64,000 nt of DNA, from contig NW_022098037.1 in the NCBI RefSeq assembly GCF_002288925.2, forward strand, positions 3,536,062 through 3,600,061. Direction: 5' to 3'. How positions within the stretch are numbered: position 1 is the stretch's first letter; every line of letters starts with the position of its first letter. The DNA comes from Delphinapterus leucas (lineage: Eukaryota; Chordata; Mammalia; Artiodactyla; Monodontidae). Shown here piece after piece: positions 48,901-60,699 of this stretch. Both the position numbers and the translations under genes were made by a program. The notes under the pieces are model-generated. The model was not told where the DNA came from and made no database searches. It saw only the letters and a program-made list of their open reading frames with translations.

Positions 48901-50360
48901 TCACCATCATTGTCATTATTATCATTATAGATCATGAAGAGTGTAATTCTGAACTCTGGGGGTAAGACTCTCCAAATACTGCCAAGATGTCATATGGGGA
49001 TTATATTGGCCTGTACTTTTCTGACCATGACTCAAATAATGAGGTGTGCAATTTCATAGACCGGGTGTGCTAATTAGAAGCTTAAAGATTTCTCTTGTCC
49101 ATTGAGGCCACTAAATAATCTCCACATGGGTCAAGCTCTGTAACCACCCCCGTTGTCTCACTGATTGTACAAGTCGGCAGTTACAGCCATGATGGAAGAT
49201 CTGTGGTGAAGCAGAACAAAAAGTGTCTAAAGACCCAAAATTGAACTTGTCTGTGGTCTGGTTTATTCTTTCATCACACCCAATACCCAAATTTATCTTT
49301 ATAATAATTAGATAATAGGACATTTTCTTAACCAGCATCCTGCCCATTTTTAAATACATCTTTTATTAGATGGTACAGCTTATAAAATATTCATCAACAC
49401 AAGCTACTGCAGTTTTTTTTTTTTCTGCTGACCTAACCTCAAAGCTGCTCAAGTGGAAATTAGATTTTTTTTGTTAACTTGCTGAAACTGTCTGCATTTG
49501 CTTGATTTCCTAAGGAGCAGGGAAAATGTAATTCCGTAGGATTAATAAGGGCAACGTACATTCTTATTCCAAAAAGACACACAAAAAGGGGGCAGAAATG
49601 CTTTTCAGTCAGTATAATTGATATTGTAGCACAGGGTTCTGCTTAAGTTCGTTGTATTTTGAATAGGTGCACAGCTTCTTTGAATCCCCATCAAGAACAG
49701 CTTGTGGGTCTCCTACGTCTTACCTTGAATTAGAGAAGAATTTTAGAGACCTTGTGAAATATACAATGAGATGCTTGTGATGTTAGTCAGCAAAAACAGA
49801 CATCTGATTGCACTTCCAAAAAGAACAAGAAAGAAATTTTGTCATTTTACAGATTTTGCTCCTAACTTAAAAGTAGGAAAACCTAAGAATTATTTTTATC
49901 TGTTCTTTGCTCAGCTCACATATATATTCCCTATTCTTTCCATGCTCTCTTCTTCCTTCAGTACCTTGTGCTCCTTTATTTCTCTCTCTTAATTAAAACG
50001 TTGAAGGTTCCAGAAAGTTACTGGTTTGTTACTGAAAGTCTTGCTTGTTTTTCTGTGACGATTATAATGCCAGGACCTCAAAGCACCCTCTCCATAATCC
50101 CATGCCTTACCTCGGCATTTTGGCTTTGAGGTAACTTTGCCGCAGACTCTCAGAGACCCATTTGATGAGAATGTTCATCAAAACACTAAAAATAGACTAA
50201 AACACTCAACTTCATCCAGCAAATCTCGACTCCTCTACTGTAAAAAAGCAGCCCACCCCCTCCACGGCACTCCTCACACATGCTCAGTGTCTCAACCATG
50301 ACATGAAGTGAAGTTTCCCTATTTTAATTAGGTTTAAATTTATCTCATTAGAAAAGAAGG
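48901..50360. other. Intronic sequence without recognised elements
   Basis: Short TTG and TCATTA microsatellite-like runs near 48890-48930. No exon or repeat family is otherwise recognised. Confidence 0.4.
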
Positions 50361-50362
50361 AG

Positions 50363-50560
50363 GCACAGGGAAATCAGCTCGGTGCTTTGTGACCGCCTGG
50401 AGGGGTGGGAGGGAGGGAAACGCAAGAGGGAAGATATGGGAACATATGTATATGTATAACTGATTCAATTTGTTGTAAAGCAGAAACTAACACACTATTG
50501 TAAACCAATTATACTCCAATAAAGATGTATAAAAATAAAAACATCTTTAAAAATTTACAG
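50363..50560 (+). mobile_element. L1 3' UTR fragment
   Basis: About 200 bases of the same 3' UTR as L1 copy A: aaatcagctcggtgctttgt, gaccgcctggaggggtggga, gcagaaactaacacactatt, tatactccaataaagatgta. Strongly 5' truncated. Confidence 0.9.
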
Positions 50561-51375
50561 CTGAGGCTGTGACCTTTTATAAGACTAGAAGTTTATGTGT
50601 GATTTTATTAAGATTAGTTTGAAAAAAGGTTGACCTCCCATAACTTACAATATATTATTGTACAAGTTTGCTATTTATATTTTCAAAAGGTATAATCAAT
50701 TCAGTCCAGTTATGGGAATGGGACTACATATTGACATACCAAGCTAATAACAGGAAATTAAAATCAAATTATAGTCTTAAATACAGTGTAGGCAAGTTAC
50801 AAACACTGTCCTCCAAATGAGGAACACAAACAAAGGCTGGGAAACTGTTCCCAGGCAGACTAGGAGGAAACAGTTTCTCTTCCTAAATTCAGTGCATGCA
50901 TCCATTCTTGTCATGCAAGCAGTCTAGTGACTATGACCTGTCATTAAAAAAAAAAAAAAAAAAAAAAAAGAACACAAATTATTTGAGTAATTATTTGCTC
51001 AATTCTCCCAAGGATAGCACTTATGCAAGACCATTTTAGATGTCTAGGAGAGAAGTTAATTCATCATATACAACAGGTACCTTAGGGCAATAAGGCTTAA
51101 ATCTTGCAAAAGGCTGCCCGAGAGAGACCCGAGGCCTTCTCATCCTACACCCGTCACCCTCTCTCCCGGCTGACCACATCCATTAAATGTGTCCCGAAGC
51201 TCTTCTCTGGCCTTTTATAAATGCTACCCTTTATCAAGGGAATCAATGAGCCATAGTCTGACCAATCTGGTATTCTCAGATAGACTGAAAAGTGATCATT
51301 CAATCCTTCTGAATCCACCCTTCTACAATTCAATAATGCGAACTATTTCCAAGCAAGTCTAACACCATCAGGATT
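50561..51375. other. Intronic sequence with a poly(A) run
   Basis: About 24 consecutive A lie near 50946-50969 without any recognised SINE or L1 body upstream. Otherwise nothing is recognised. Confidence 0.45.
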
Positions 51376-51384
51376 GGCAGTAGA

Positions 51385-51640
51385 GAGGCTAAGAGAGGAG
51401 CCTGTAGATTCAGACCACACAGGTTCAGATCCCAACTGGTTCCTTGACTAGCTATGTGACTCTGATCATGTGTGCCTCAGTTTCCTCATCTGTAAGATGG
51501 GGATGATAATAATGCTACCTACCCCTACCGAATAACAGGGTTATTATGAGGTTTACATTAGATAAAGTTTCAAATGTTTTAAATAGTGTCTAGAAAATAC
51601 TAAATATTCAAGAAATGTTAAATATTATTGTCAGTGAGCC
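51385..51640 (+). repeat. MIR SINE
   Basis: Forward MIR: cacacaggttcagatcccaa, tagctatgtgactctgatca, gtttcctcatctgtaagatg, cagggttattatgaggttta. Confidence 0.85.
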
Positions 51641-52240
51641 TTCCCTCTGTGCATAAAGTATTTAGTAAATAACTGTAGAAAGACAATAAAGAAATTAATG
51701 ACTTTTTAAAAGATGCTGAAATTATTCACATGCACACAAACCACATAGGCAAAGAGAATAACCTGTCTGCCCCAACTTCTTCCTAAGTTATAAAACCATA
51801 ACAAAACAAAAACAGTAAAAGATGAACCAGAGCAAGGAGAGTACCCACAATGTGCTAATAATCATGTTAAGTACATTTCCAATATGCTGGCATTTAAGTC
51901 CACACCCATATCTTCTAGAGGTCTCAGATGGTGTCTGCCCTGATCCTCTCTGCAGGTAACAGGGATGGAGTCACAATCGTGACCCTTGCCAGGGTTACCC
52001 ACTACTTCTGCCCAATATGTAAAGGGGGTTGCTAGTCGTGAGTGACAGACGCAGGGTGGATCCTGGGATCATCAGCAGAGTGGGTAAGACTGCCTTTAGT
52101 CATCCCAACTTCCCTTGAGGTGGAAGAAAAAAGTAAGGGTTTTAGAGTCCAAATCACCTTCCCTCCCCCAGAAGTGAAACAATCCACAGAGAACATGACA
52201 TCTGCCTTATATTCAGGGAGGACATGTGTGGTCATGTGGA
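51641..52240. other. Intronic sequence without recognised elements
   Basis: No exon or repeat is recognised. Confidence 0.4.
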
Positions 52241-52244
52241 ATAA

Positions 52245-52345
52245 GAAAAATAGCTCACACGTGTTGAGGGCTTACTTTGTACCAACGAAGTTCTTCACAT
52301 GCTTTATCTCATTTAATCCACCCACCATCCCTATGTGGTCATGTC
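52245..52345 (-). repeat. MIR fragment
   Basis: Reversed MIR 3' side: gttgagggcttactttgtac, tcttcacatgctttatctca, tttaatccacccaccatccc. Confidence 0.65.
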
Positions 52346-52985
52346 CCAGCCGCACGCTGGGGGCCACCCACCCGCTTCCCCACTCCCAGGTTTGGAAGCT
52401 CCCACGGTTGACTGAGAGATCACGGAGCCCTCACTGTCACACCATCTCTACCTCTGCCACAGACTAAGGAGTCCACCCCACAGTCCCCACTGACACAGAA
52501 GGACCGCCACACCTGCATACCCGCCAGGCTGTCCAGACCCATGGAATCTCTGCCATTCCCAGGGGCAGCCAAGAAAGAGCGAATGGGAAACACAGTGGGG
52601 AGGCTCAAAGGAGTTAACTCCTGCGGTAGATTCTGGCCAATGAGAGACAGGAGACAGGAAACAGCCTTCCCTCCCCCAAAGCTCCCCAAAAAGAACCAGA
52701 TTCGAGTTCCCTGAGAGCTTCAGCGTGTCTCTAAATGCCTCATTCTCCTCAACCTTTCAAATACACTCCTTTCTTTTCTCCAGGGATGTGACGAAAAGCA
52801 AATGAAATGCCATAGGAAACAGCACTTGGAGAGATGGTCTATTCTGTGACACCGTAGTTCCAGCCAGCCTCCCTGGAGATGCCCCTCAAAACCAGGCCTG
52901 CTTCGCTGTGGGGCAGTGGCAGCTCTGGAAGGCGCCTCCTTGAATTTGCTCTCCCTCTCTTCCTTCTTTCCCTCTGTCTCTCACT
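52346..52985. other. Intronic sequence without recognised elements
   Basis: GC-richer than the surroundings around 52340-52560. The 141-codon frame ending at 52467 shows no recognised protein. Confidence 0.4.
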
Positions 52986-52989
52986 CTTG

Positions 52990-53160
52990 CGTTCTAGGAC
53001 AGCACCTCAACCAAGTAAGTGCTTGGCTAGCTCCCACACTTCATCCAGCACTTTGTTCAAATATGACCTCCTCCGAGACGTTTTCCCAGACCATCCATCC
53101 CCACCTCAAAGCTCTCTAGCCCTTCAACCTGCTCTGTATTTTTCATAGAATTTGGCATCA
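52990..53160 (+). repeat. L2 LINE fragment, left of the Tigger insertion
   Basis: Forward L2: atatgacctcctccgagacg, ttttcccagaccatccatcc, tttttcatagaatttggcat. Confidence 0.75.
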
Positions 53161-53394
53161 TAGTTGACCCTTGAACAATGCGAGGGTCAGGGGCGCCGAC
53201 CCTCCACACAGTCTAAAATCGGCACATAATTTATAGTCAACCCTCTGTACCTGTGGTTCCTCCGTATCCACGGTTCTACATCCAGGGATTCAACCAAGTG
53301 TGGATAGTGTAGCACTGCAGTATTAACTACTGGAAAAAATCCGTGCATAAGTGGACCCACACAGTTCTAACATGTGTTGTTCAAGGCTCAGCTG
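53161..53394. mobile_element. Tigger-like (TcMar) DNA transposon, internally deleted
   Basis: Terminal inverted repeats: gttgacccttgaacaa at the left end, and its inverse, ttgttcaaggctcagc, at the right end. The interior retains ccgaccctccacacagtcta and gtggacccacacagttctaa. It splits an L2 copy. No transposase remains. Confidence 0.8.
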
Positions 53395-53560
53395 CATCTT
53401 GTATATTTATTTGTTTATATCTTACTGCCTGTCTCCCCACCAGACTGCAAATTCTATAAAGACAAGGACTTTGTTTTGTTCACTGTTGTACAACCAGATA
53501 CTAGTACCATGCTGGTAGGTAGCAATTGCTCAATGCATGTTTGTTGAATGATTTTTTTTT
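53395..53560 (+). repeat. L2 LINE fragment, right of the Tigger insertion
   Basis: Forward L2 continuing from 53160: tatttgtttatatcttactg, cctgtctccccaccagactg, aaagacaaggactttgtttt, catgctggtaggtagcaatt, tgcatgtttgttgaatgatt. Confidence 0.85.
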
Positions 53561-54032
53561 TAAATTGAAGTACAGTCTTAAATGAGATCTATGGTTCTAC
53601 ACATCTTATTTTGAGAAATACACGGGATGGGGCAGGCAGGAGACAGGGGCATTGTCTAACATTGTATCAGACTCTTAGGAGTAGAAGTGGCACTACCCAC
53701 AACTAACATCACAGACTAATTGCCCCAACACCAAATCAAAACCTTTTCCCAGGGCCACCTGACAACCTCCCTGACTCATGGTAGCTGCTAGCTCCCTTCC
53801 CTCTTCTCACTTCCTTCCCTCACAGTCTTTCCCAAGGCTACCTGATCCACGGCTGACCACAGGCTAACCACACAATGACAGTGGCTGGCAACTCCACAGC
53901 CAGGACTCAAGCCCACCAGAGAGTCCTTCCCCTCAGTGGTCCACTCAGGAAAATATGCTCCATTCCAGACTCCTACCTAAAGCCCGCATCTCCTTCTCTA
54001 CAAGTAATGGGGATCATAAGATTGAAACTTAC
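53561..54032. other. Intronic sequence flanking exon C
   Basis: No repeat is recognised. It holds the immediate downstream side (gene sense) of exon C, beginning with its GTAAGT donor. Confidence 0.5.
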
Positions 54033-54106
54033 TCTGCATTCCCGACAGCTCTTGGTTAAAATCCGCTGGCCTTCTGCAAGGACTTTTCCTCCATAGATAC
54101 ATTTTG
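54033..54106 (-). CDS. NELL1: NELL1 internal coding exon C (start of second VWFC domain)
   Basis: This 74-base exon gives two bases that complete a proline codon, then 24 residues: KCIYGGKVLAEGQRILTKSC followed by RECR. It matches remembered mammalian NELL1 directly after CCKVCRP and opens the second VWFC-type module (KCIYGGKVLAEGQ). The acceptor is gttttattacag; the donor is GTAAGT after AGA, giving phase 1 at the start and phase 0 at the end. The gap to exon B is 8535 bases. The next NELL1 exon should begin in phase 0 with the residues after ECR (a GGVLV-type sequence). I searched the minus strand to position 1 by eye and did not find it, so it probably lies beyond the left edge. Confidence 0.95.
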
Positions 54107-54671
54107 CTGTAATAAAACAGGAAAACAGTTCAGACAGTCATGCTATGCAACAAAATGACCTCAGGGGCACCATCCAACCCCAGCAGATTCCACAGAATAT
54201 GAATGCTCCCATTCTAAGCAGTGCAAAGCTCTTTGCATGTCTGGAAGTCAGACATGGAAATAGGATGGGGACAACTGCTGAGTCCCCTCTCAGACTGCCA
54301 TCTCTACTATGTTTGCCAAGAGTCCTTCACACCAAGCACATACAACTATTTCAATGCTGCGGTTGCTGAAGGAACTAGAGAATGAATTGATGTGGTCAAT
54401 GTTAAAACAAGGAAGAGGTGGTTGTCACCACCGTGGAGTATAATAGCATAGCTTTGATTCAGCTACTCCAGCCATAAAACAAATGACTGGGTGAGAGCGG
54501 ACTTGCATACATACTCCACTCATCAGGACCTCAGTCACATGCAGAAAGACACCATTTTTCCCCCTTGTGATCATAGGAAGTGCATGTCTTTAACTTAACT
54601 GTTCCCAAGAAGCTCAGAGACAACTAAGAAATACAAGTGAGTAAAATGCTGAATCAAAATGCACTAGACAG

Positions 54672-54868
54672 GGCTTCCCTGGTGGCGCAGTGGTTGAGAG
54701 TCCACCTGCCGATGCAGGGGACGCGGGCTCGTGCCCCGGTCCGGAAAGATCCCACATGCCGCGGAGCAGCTGGGCCCGTGAGCCGTGGCCACTGAGCCTG
54801 CGCTCCGCAATGGGAGAGGCCATAACAGTGAGAGGCCCATGTACCACAAAAAAAAAAAAAAAAAAAGT
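54672..54868 (+). mobile_element. CHR-2 SINE with a small internal deletion
   Basis: The SINE body gggcttccctggtggcgcag, gctcgtgccccggtccgg, is complete, except that the cgtccggagcctgtg segment seen in the other copies is missing near 54800. An A tail of about 18 follows. Target duplication actagacag at 54663-54671 and 54869-54877. It lies about 570 bases upstream of exon C in gene order and is antisense to NELL1. Confidence 0.95.
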
Positions 54869-54879
54869 ACTAGACAGAC

Positions 54880-56200
54880 TGCCTTTGGAAAGGTAAGCTG
54901 AACAGGCTAACAGGGAGGGCAGGGAGGAGAGACAGGCCTTGGAAAAAGGTTAACAGAGAAGCATAAATGCTGACCCACTTTTAAGCAAGCGCAGAATATG
55001 TTAATTTGATATGACCCTAATGTATCTCTGCCAAATTCTCCAGCCACATCCACAGGAACAGGAAAGCAAAGGCCTGATCACTCCCTCTCCGCACAAATGA
55101 GGATGCTTTCAGCCCTAGTCCTCAGGAGAAGCAGAAGTGAAGACACGCACTCTAAGAGATCTCCACCACTAACTTACTGCCTTACAGAAAGCACCTCATC
55201 TCTCAGAACCTCCATTTCTCCATCTGTTAGAAACAGGTGAATTCAATCTGGTTGTTTCTTAGTTCTACAATCTTCAGACTCATGGAATGTTCAGGTATGT
55301 AGGGACCTCAGCAAACAACTCATCCAACTCCCTCTTGTTGACCACAGGAAGAGGAAAGCCCAGAGACACTGGTTTACTTAACATCACGATCCCACAGTGG
55401 CTACTATGGTGTGCAACCCAGATCCTCCTCCACGGCCAAAGGTCACATTCCTGAACCTGCCAGACAGGTGATGAGCAACAGCTCTCAGCTGAATAGTGAT
55501 CCGGGACTTGCCCTTGTCCAAAGTCAAGGCCCCTTCCCAGCACAGCCCACATCCAATGAGTGGTTGATGAAGCTGTTGCAAAGTCCTGGCCCCTTGCCCC
55601 AACTCAGGATAACTCCAATGGTCATTCCAGCTCCACAACTCCTTGGAGAAATGGCTGAGGTATCTGTTGTAACTGCACTGCAGTTCAACCTCTCCTTCTG
55701 CCCAACCCAGCTTCCTTCACTATCTCATTCCCACCCCAGAACTGATCCTGAACTTCCTAATAAAGTACAAACAAATCTCCATTTCACAGTCTCTTTCTTC
55801 TCAGAACCTGCCCTGCAACAAACAACACATACCTAACTCAAATCTGTGCCTCTCTAGTATCTGCATTCAGTGAATGGCACCAGTATCCACCCCTAGCCTC
55901 CATACCCACCACCCATACCCCACTGCCTAGGGCCCTTCTATCCCCTTCCTCTTACTCAGCACCGTGTCCAATCAGTACCCAAATCCCTGCAAAGCTCCCT
56001 CCTTGTTTCTCAAGTCAACCCACTTTTCTCCATTCCCACCACCTGCCTCCAGGTGCTACCTTCACTCAGGCTATCCCTCCTCTTTAGTCTACCAGGAAAC
56101 TTCCTAACTTGCCTCCCATGTTCTGGTCTGATCTTCCCCAGTCCTTCCCCATACAACAGTCGAATATATATTTTAAGCGCAAATAGGACGCTGTGCTTTA
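54880..56200. other. Intronic sequence, possible weak MIR/L2 traces
   Basis: Degenerate text near 55280-55400 faintly resembles reversed MIR and near 55670-55850 forward L2, but not enough to call. The 141-codon frame at 55411 has no recognised similarity. Confidence 0.35.
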
Positions 56201-56209
56201 AAATCATTA

Positions 56210-56650
56210 TGAGTCACTCATGCCCTCAGAATATAGTTCAAATTCCTGAAGTCAGCACACAAGGCCATCCCTGTGCGTTCACTCTCCCTCCCAAACTCCC
56301 AAACATTCACACCCCCACTTAAGACTCCAGCCACGCTCTGCTTCTGGGATTTGCATATACTGTTCTGCTTCTCCAGAACACTCAGCCTCATCTACCTGCT
56401 CCTGGTAACCTTCCATCCTATATACCCATCAGTTTCAACTTAGGCCCGACTTCCCCCCAAGAAGTTGTTCCTGACCTCTAACACTGGAGAATCGCCCTCA
56501 CTCTGTGTTTGTGTGGTACTCTGGACCTCGCCCTAACAGAGAAAATATCACATTTTACCTCTGTTGCCCCAGTGAGGGTAGGAACTATGTCTATTCATAA
56601 CTTTATCTCTAGCCCCAGGCTCAGTGCCTCCCTGGGCTTATTGTTAGTAA
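56210..56650 (+). repeat. L2 LINE fragment
   Basis: Forward L2: agtcagcacacaaggccatc, gactccagccacgctctgct, ctggtaaccttccatcctat, gtgagggtaggaactatgtc, tttatctctagccccaggct. Confidence 0.7.
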
Positions 56651-56659
56651 CAATTTTAG

Positions 56660-58450
56660 AATTAATGAGCCTCCTTGGTAGCAAAACCCAGAGAAATGTG
56701 CTGATTCCCAGATGAGAGTTCTTTCTTCTATTCAATGCTATTCCAAACTTTAAAAGCAGACACCAAGGTTTTCAGAGCAAAACCATCAACAACAAGGTAG
56801 AGAACCAATAAAATTTTCTAGATAACCCCCTTCCTCACTTCATTTTAAAAAATTATCCCCGATCATCTTTTATGCCTCAGTTTTCCAGATAAATCAGTTG
56901 ACTCTGACTCATGGGTCCTAATGATCACGTGGATTCCCCTATTTGCTTGCATGGGGAGACCATACCTCCAAGAGCCTGAAATTCCTGCCTAATAAACTCC
57001 CACACTCCCAAACACAGCTGCTGCTAACTTGGCAAGGTGGCTTGCTCCAGAGTGACAGTTCTGCTAAATACACGGCTGTCAAATCTGCCATCTGCTCCTT
57101 GGCCCAGGGTGGGAAGCAAAGAAATAGACTTTCCTTCCTTATTTTTGCACCTTGCCACCCCCAGGATGTTAGGATCACACTTGCTACCCTGTCTGAAGAC
57201 ATTCGCCCGATTCCTCTCATCCTCTGATAGACACTCATCCCAGAACTTCGATCTGGAGACAGGAGTGTCTTACTGTTTACATTCACACCACACACGGGGA
57301 CACATCCATCCCTCAAATCTACCAATCTGGTATAAAAATTAAATGTCCACTGAACTTCATGTCTTCACATGGCAGGGTGCCTTAGGGGCTGCAAGTGACA
57401 TCAACGTGATGCTGTGTACCTCAGCCATTCACAGCCTCGGCACTGATGCAGGATGCATGGGCGATTACAGTATCAGTATCTCCGGACAGCTTTCAGCATC
57501 ACCACTGAAGGTCACAAGAATTTCCCCTGCTTCCTCATCCTCACCCCACTTCTCTGACGACGCCCTTCCTTCCCAGCCCCACCGTATGCCTAACACCAGT
57601 CCTCATTATCTAACCTCTTGATCTACAGCCAAAAGGCTTATTTTTGATATCTGGGAAATTCAAGCAGACGGTAAGTCAGGCTCCGATACCTGTGGCTGGG
57701 GCATTTGGGATGCCATTCCAACAGCTTTTAGTATGAGTAGAAATGTAAATGGATACCTGAAGCCCTTCACATCACACTGGGGACATGCAAACGAGACCAT
57801 TTCACAGTGTCCGACGATGAAATTGAAACTCGGCACCAACACACACTTCTCCACCATGTCAGAAACAAAGGTACCGGGGATTTACAGAAACAGTTATGCA
57901 GTTGTATCTTTTTGCGCCCACAGACACCTGGCCCTTCAAATCCGAGCCTGATTTCTCTAGTGCGATGGATGGACACTTTTGCCATTTGGGTGCACACTAA
58001 ATACACAACCTTTAGGCCCCACTTGGCACCCCTGTCAGATGTGGATGTGAGGTTGCTCTGCCTTTATTTAGGGATTTGCACACACTCCAGCCATCCCTTG
58101 GCACTCAGCAGCTGAGAACATCAAAATCAACACCCTGTGTTACACTTTAAAGGAGAGTGGCAGAGCAGAAAAGCTCAACACCCAAGGAGCTACCCTCCCT
58201 CGGTGAGCTCGTTCACAGACCTAGCTTCAGATACCACCTCTCTGAGCATGACGCCCACGTCAAACTGGTTGTCCCTCAGGTATCTCCAACTCTCCTATAC
58301 CGAACAGAATGTATTGCTCCTGAAGCCATTTCTTCCACCTGCCTTATTTCTGTTAATCACACTATGAGTCTCCCACAGGCTCTTGTTCGAAACCTGGCAA
58401 CTTCTCCCTTACAGATGCTCTGTCCCTGATTCATCTGTCTCACGTTAAAA
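56660..58450. other. Intronic sequence without recognised elements
   Basis: Several frames of 90-130 codons occur on both strands, but none shows a recognised domain, and they lie between two NELL1 exons on the gene strand. Nothing else is recognised. Confidence 0.4.
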
Positions 58451-58639
58451 AAAAAAAAAAAAAAAATGCTTACGGAGTACCTACCCTGCCCCAGGTCTTT
58501 TGGCCATCACTCAGCTTCATCCCTTCCTTTCCATGTCCCCCGGCTGTGCCTACCTGCCTGCCGGCCTCATCACCTCCACCTGCAAATGGGCCTGAATCCC
58601 ACACCCAGCTCCCTGCCTCCAGCTCTCCCCACACAGGGG

Positions 58640-58960
58640 CTTTTATCAAAGCATTTCTCTGATTATGCCACAACCCTGCTTCAAAAGCTTGCTTCTGAGC
58701 CCCCCAAACAAACGCTGTGTTTACTTCCATGATTCTGCATGTGCAATTCCCTTTGGCAGGTGTGTTCTTACCTTCCTTGTCCACATGGCAAACTCCTATT
58801 CATCTGTCAGCACCCTACTCAGCTATTCCTTCCCCTATGAAGTCTTCCTAACACACACACCCCCAAGTTTCTGATGGAATTAATCACTCCCTTCTCTGTG
58901 CTACCCTTGCATCTTACATAGCATACACACTGCACAATACTCTTGTAATGAGATGGGGCA
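58640..58960 (+). repeat. L2-like LINE fragment
   Basis: Forward pattern: tctctgattatgccacaacc, ctgcttcaaaagcttgcttc, tgtgcaattccctttggcag, ctattccttcccctatgaag, tcttacatagcatacacact. About 20 A (near 58447-58466) lie some 170 bases to the left. Confidence 0.6.
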
Positions 58961-58999
58961 TACATCTCCCTGGACAGCGGGGGTGGGGGAGAGGAGACA

Positions 59000-59220
59000 G
59001 GTTAAAAGCATTAATTGTGGAGCCAGACTACCTGGGTTTTATTTTGGCTCCACCAAGGCTGAGAGCCCTTGGACAAGTTAGTTCTCCTCTCTGTGCTTTA
59101 CCTCCTCATCTATAAAATGGGGATCATAGTGGAGCCTATGACTCTAGGTTTTTGGAAGAATTAAATGAATTAATACACATAAAAAAGCTTAACGGTGTCT
59201 GACACAGAATGAATGATCCG
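59000..59220 (+). repeat. MIR SINE
   Basis: Forward MIR: gtggagccagactacctggg, ccttggacaagttagttctc, cctcatctataaaatgggga, ggaagaattaaatgaattaa. Confidence 0.85.
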
Positions 59221-59519
59221 CATGTGCCCGTTGCTGTAACCAGAGGACAGAACAGAGCTGGGAGGGAATTTCAGTAGGGATGACTGAACGAGTTCAGTGG
59301 AATACAGTCATCAACATCCATCCCCAACCCGCCTTTGCAGCGCAGTTCTACTTCTCACCTACAGAAACCCTGTTATCACCTAACAGACTATCTCCCTGTC
59401 CTTCTGCAACTTGTCTTCCTTTGCAAATGCTGTTTTGCATAGCTCAAGATTCCCTCTCCGTCCTTTTCCTTCTCTCCCATCTCTGATGGTCCCCAAATCT
59501 ATCTACCAAAAGAATACTA

Positions 59520-59635
59520 ATTCTAGGACACCACTGTCCAGAGATTCCGATTTAGCAGGTCAGAGAGGGGCCCTGGGACACTCTATTTTAAGAAATTCAC
59601 CAGGGGATTCTAATGTGTAGCTAGGTATGTTCAAT
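59520..59635 (+). mobile_element. MER5-like hAT fragment
   Basis: The blocks gagattccgatttagcaggt, ggggccctgggacactctat and caccaggggattctaatgtg match the MER5 pattern seen also at 33425. Confidence 0.65.
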
Positions 59636-60195
59636 TCCTTAAACAGAGCAGACACCCAAGAAATGTTGGAGGAATGAGACTCCTGCACTACTTTCTGGAC
59701 TTCCATGCCCATAGCTAAGGAATCTAGAAGGCTCTCCTGAGTTTTCCCTGATGCCTCCCAAAAAGATGGAGGAAGAGCCTAGTATCAGGAATTATGAAAA
59801 CTGCCTTGCTCTTGGAGATGGCCTGATTTATTGGTTTTTTTGATCAAAATAAAGTACTTTTCTCAGATAATGAATTGAGACTTAAACACTTAGACCAGGT
59901 TATTTCCTATTGCCACATGGATGTCCTCATCTGTAAGTGCTACAGCTCCTTGAAGCCATGACGAGTGGATGAACACTTAGTAAACGAGCACACAAAACAA
60001 TCGGCTTTCATGTATCGGCTCTTGAATCAAATCAATACTTTTTCTCAGAAACCCTAGGACGCTGCCCCACCCAAACCCAGAGAGTAGCTTGGGAAATCTT
60101 ATCTGAAAGGGACAACCAAAGGAAATATTTTCCATCCTTTACCTGATGTGAAAATATCTGAAAACTTCTATATCTTTTCAAATTAGAGGGTTTTT
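59636..60195. other. Intronic sequence without recognised elements
   Basis: No exon or repeat is recognised. Confidence 0.4.
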
Positions 60196-60197
60196 TT

Positions 60198-60420
60198 TCT
60201 GCTTACTTTTATTTTTAAAAACATCTTTATTGGAGTATAATTGCTTTACATTGTTCTGTTAGTTGCTGCTGTATAACAAAGTGAATCAGCTTTACGTATA
60301 CATATATCCCCATATCCCCTTCCCTCTTGCATCTCCCTCCCACCCTCCCTATCTCACCCTTCTAGTCTTTTCCATATATATGACCCGGAGTGGAATTGCT
60401 GGGTCATATGATAATTGAGT
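60198..60420 (-). mobile_element. L1 3'-end fragment with internal deletion
   Basis: On the plus strand: aaaacatctttattggagta, gtataacaaagtgaatcagc, then a jump at about 60369 to an upstream ORF2 segment (gagtggaattgctgggtcat). The intermediate kilobase seen in full copies is absent. Confidence 0.85.
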
Positions 60421-60699
60421 AGTGTTCTTAAGCATTTATTTGTATTACCATTTTATTAAACTATAAACATCTCAAACTACCGATCTGAGCTGCTGATAAA
60501 ATTCATTCTACCTCGCTAAATTGCTATCAATTCCAAACAAAGGCAAAAAGCACACTGATGGTTTAGCTAGCTCATGTATCAGCATCTTGGTAAAATCGGG
60601 TAACTTGCTGAAATGTTTTTTAAAACTTAATATTCTCCAGTAAATTAGAATAAAGAAAAATGACTATCCCACACATTTCTAGTGAGAGGATAACTGGAT

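Larger units (their letters stand above)
1..54032 (-). other. NELL1: Long NELL1 intron downstream of exon C (incomplete)
   Basis: From the exon C donor at 54032 to the window edge I find no further NELL1 exon, so at least 54 kb is a single intron. NELL1 is known to have very large introns. All transposons listed below 54032 sit inside it. Elements on the minus strand are sense to the gene and those on the plus strand are antisense. Confidence 0.8.

Noticed and set aside
50946..50969. Poly(A) run as the tail of a retrogene
   Set aside because: No SINE, L1 or processed-gene body is recognisable upstream and no target duplication was seen.
52042..52467. 141-codon plus-strand frame
   Set aside because: No similarity recognised. 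It crosses an old MIR fragment and lacks any splice or promoter context.
19814..54868. CHR-2 SINEs as functional tRNA genes
   Set aside because: They keep only remnants of the tRNA promoter boxes, without a tRNA fold, and carry A tails and target duplications, so they are SINEs.
55411..55836. 141-codon plus-strand frame
   Set aside because: No recognised domain. Antisense to NELL1 and without supporting signals.
56939..58430. Overlapping open frames of 60-130 codons on both strands
   Set aside because: No recognised domain, no start context and no consistent strand. They fall inside a NELL1 intron and look like chance frames in GC-richer sequence.
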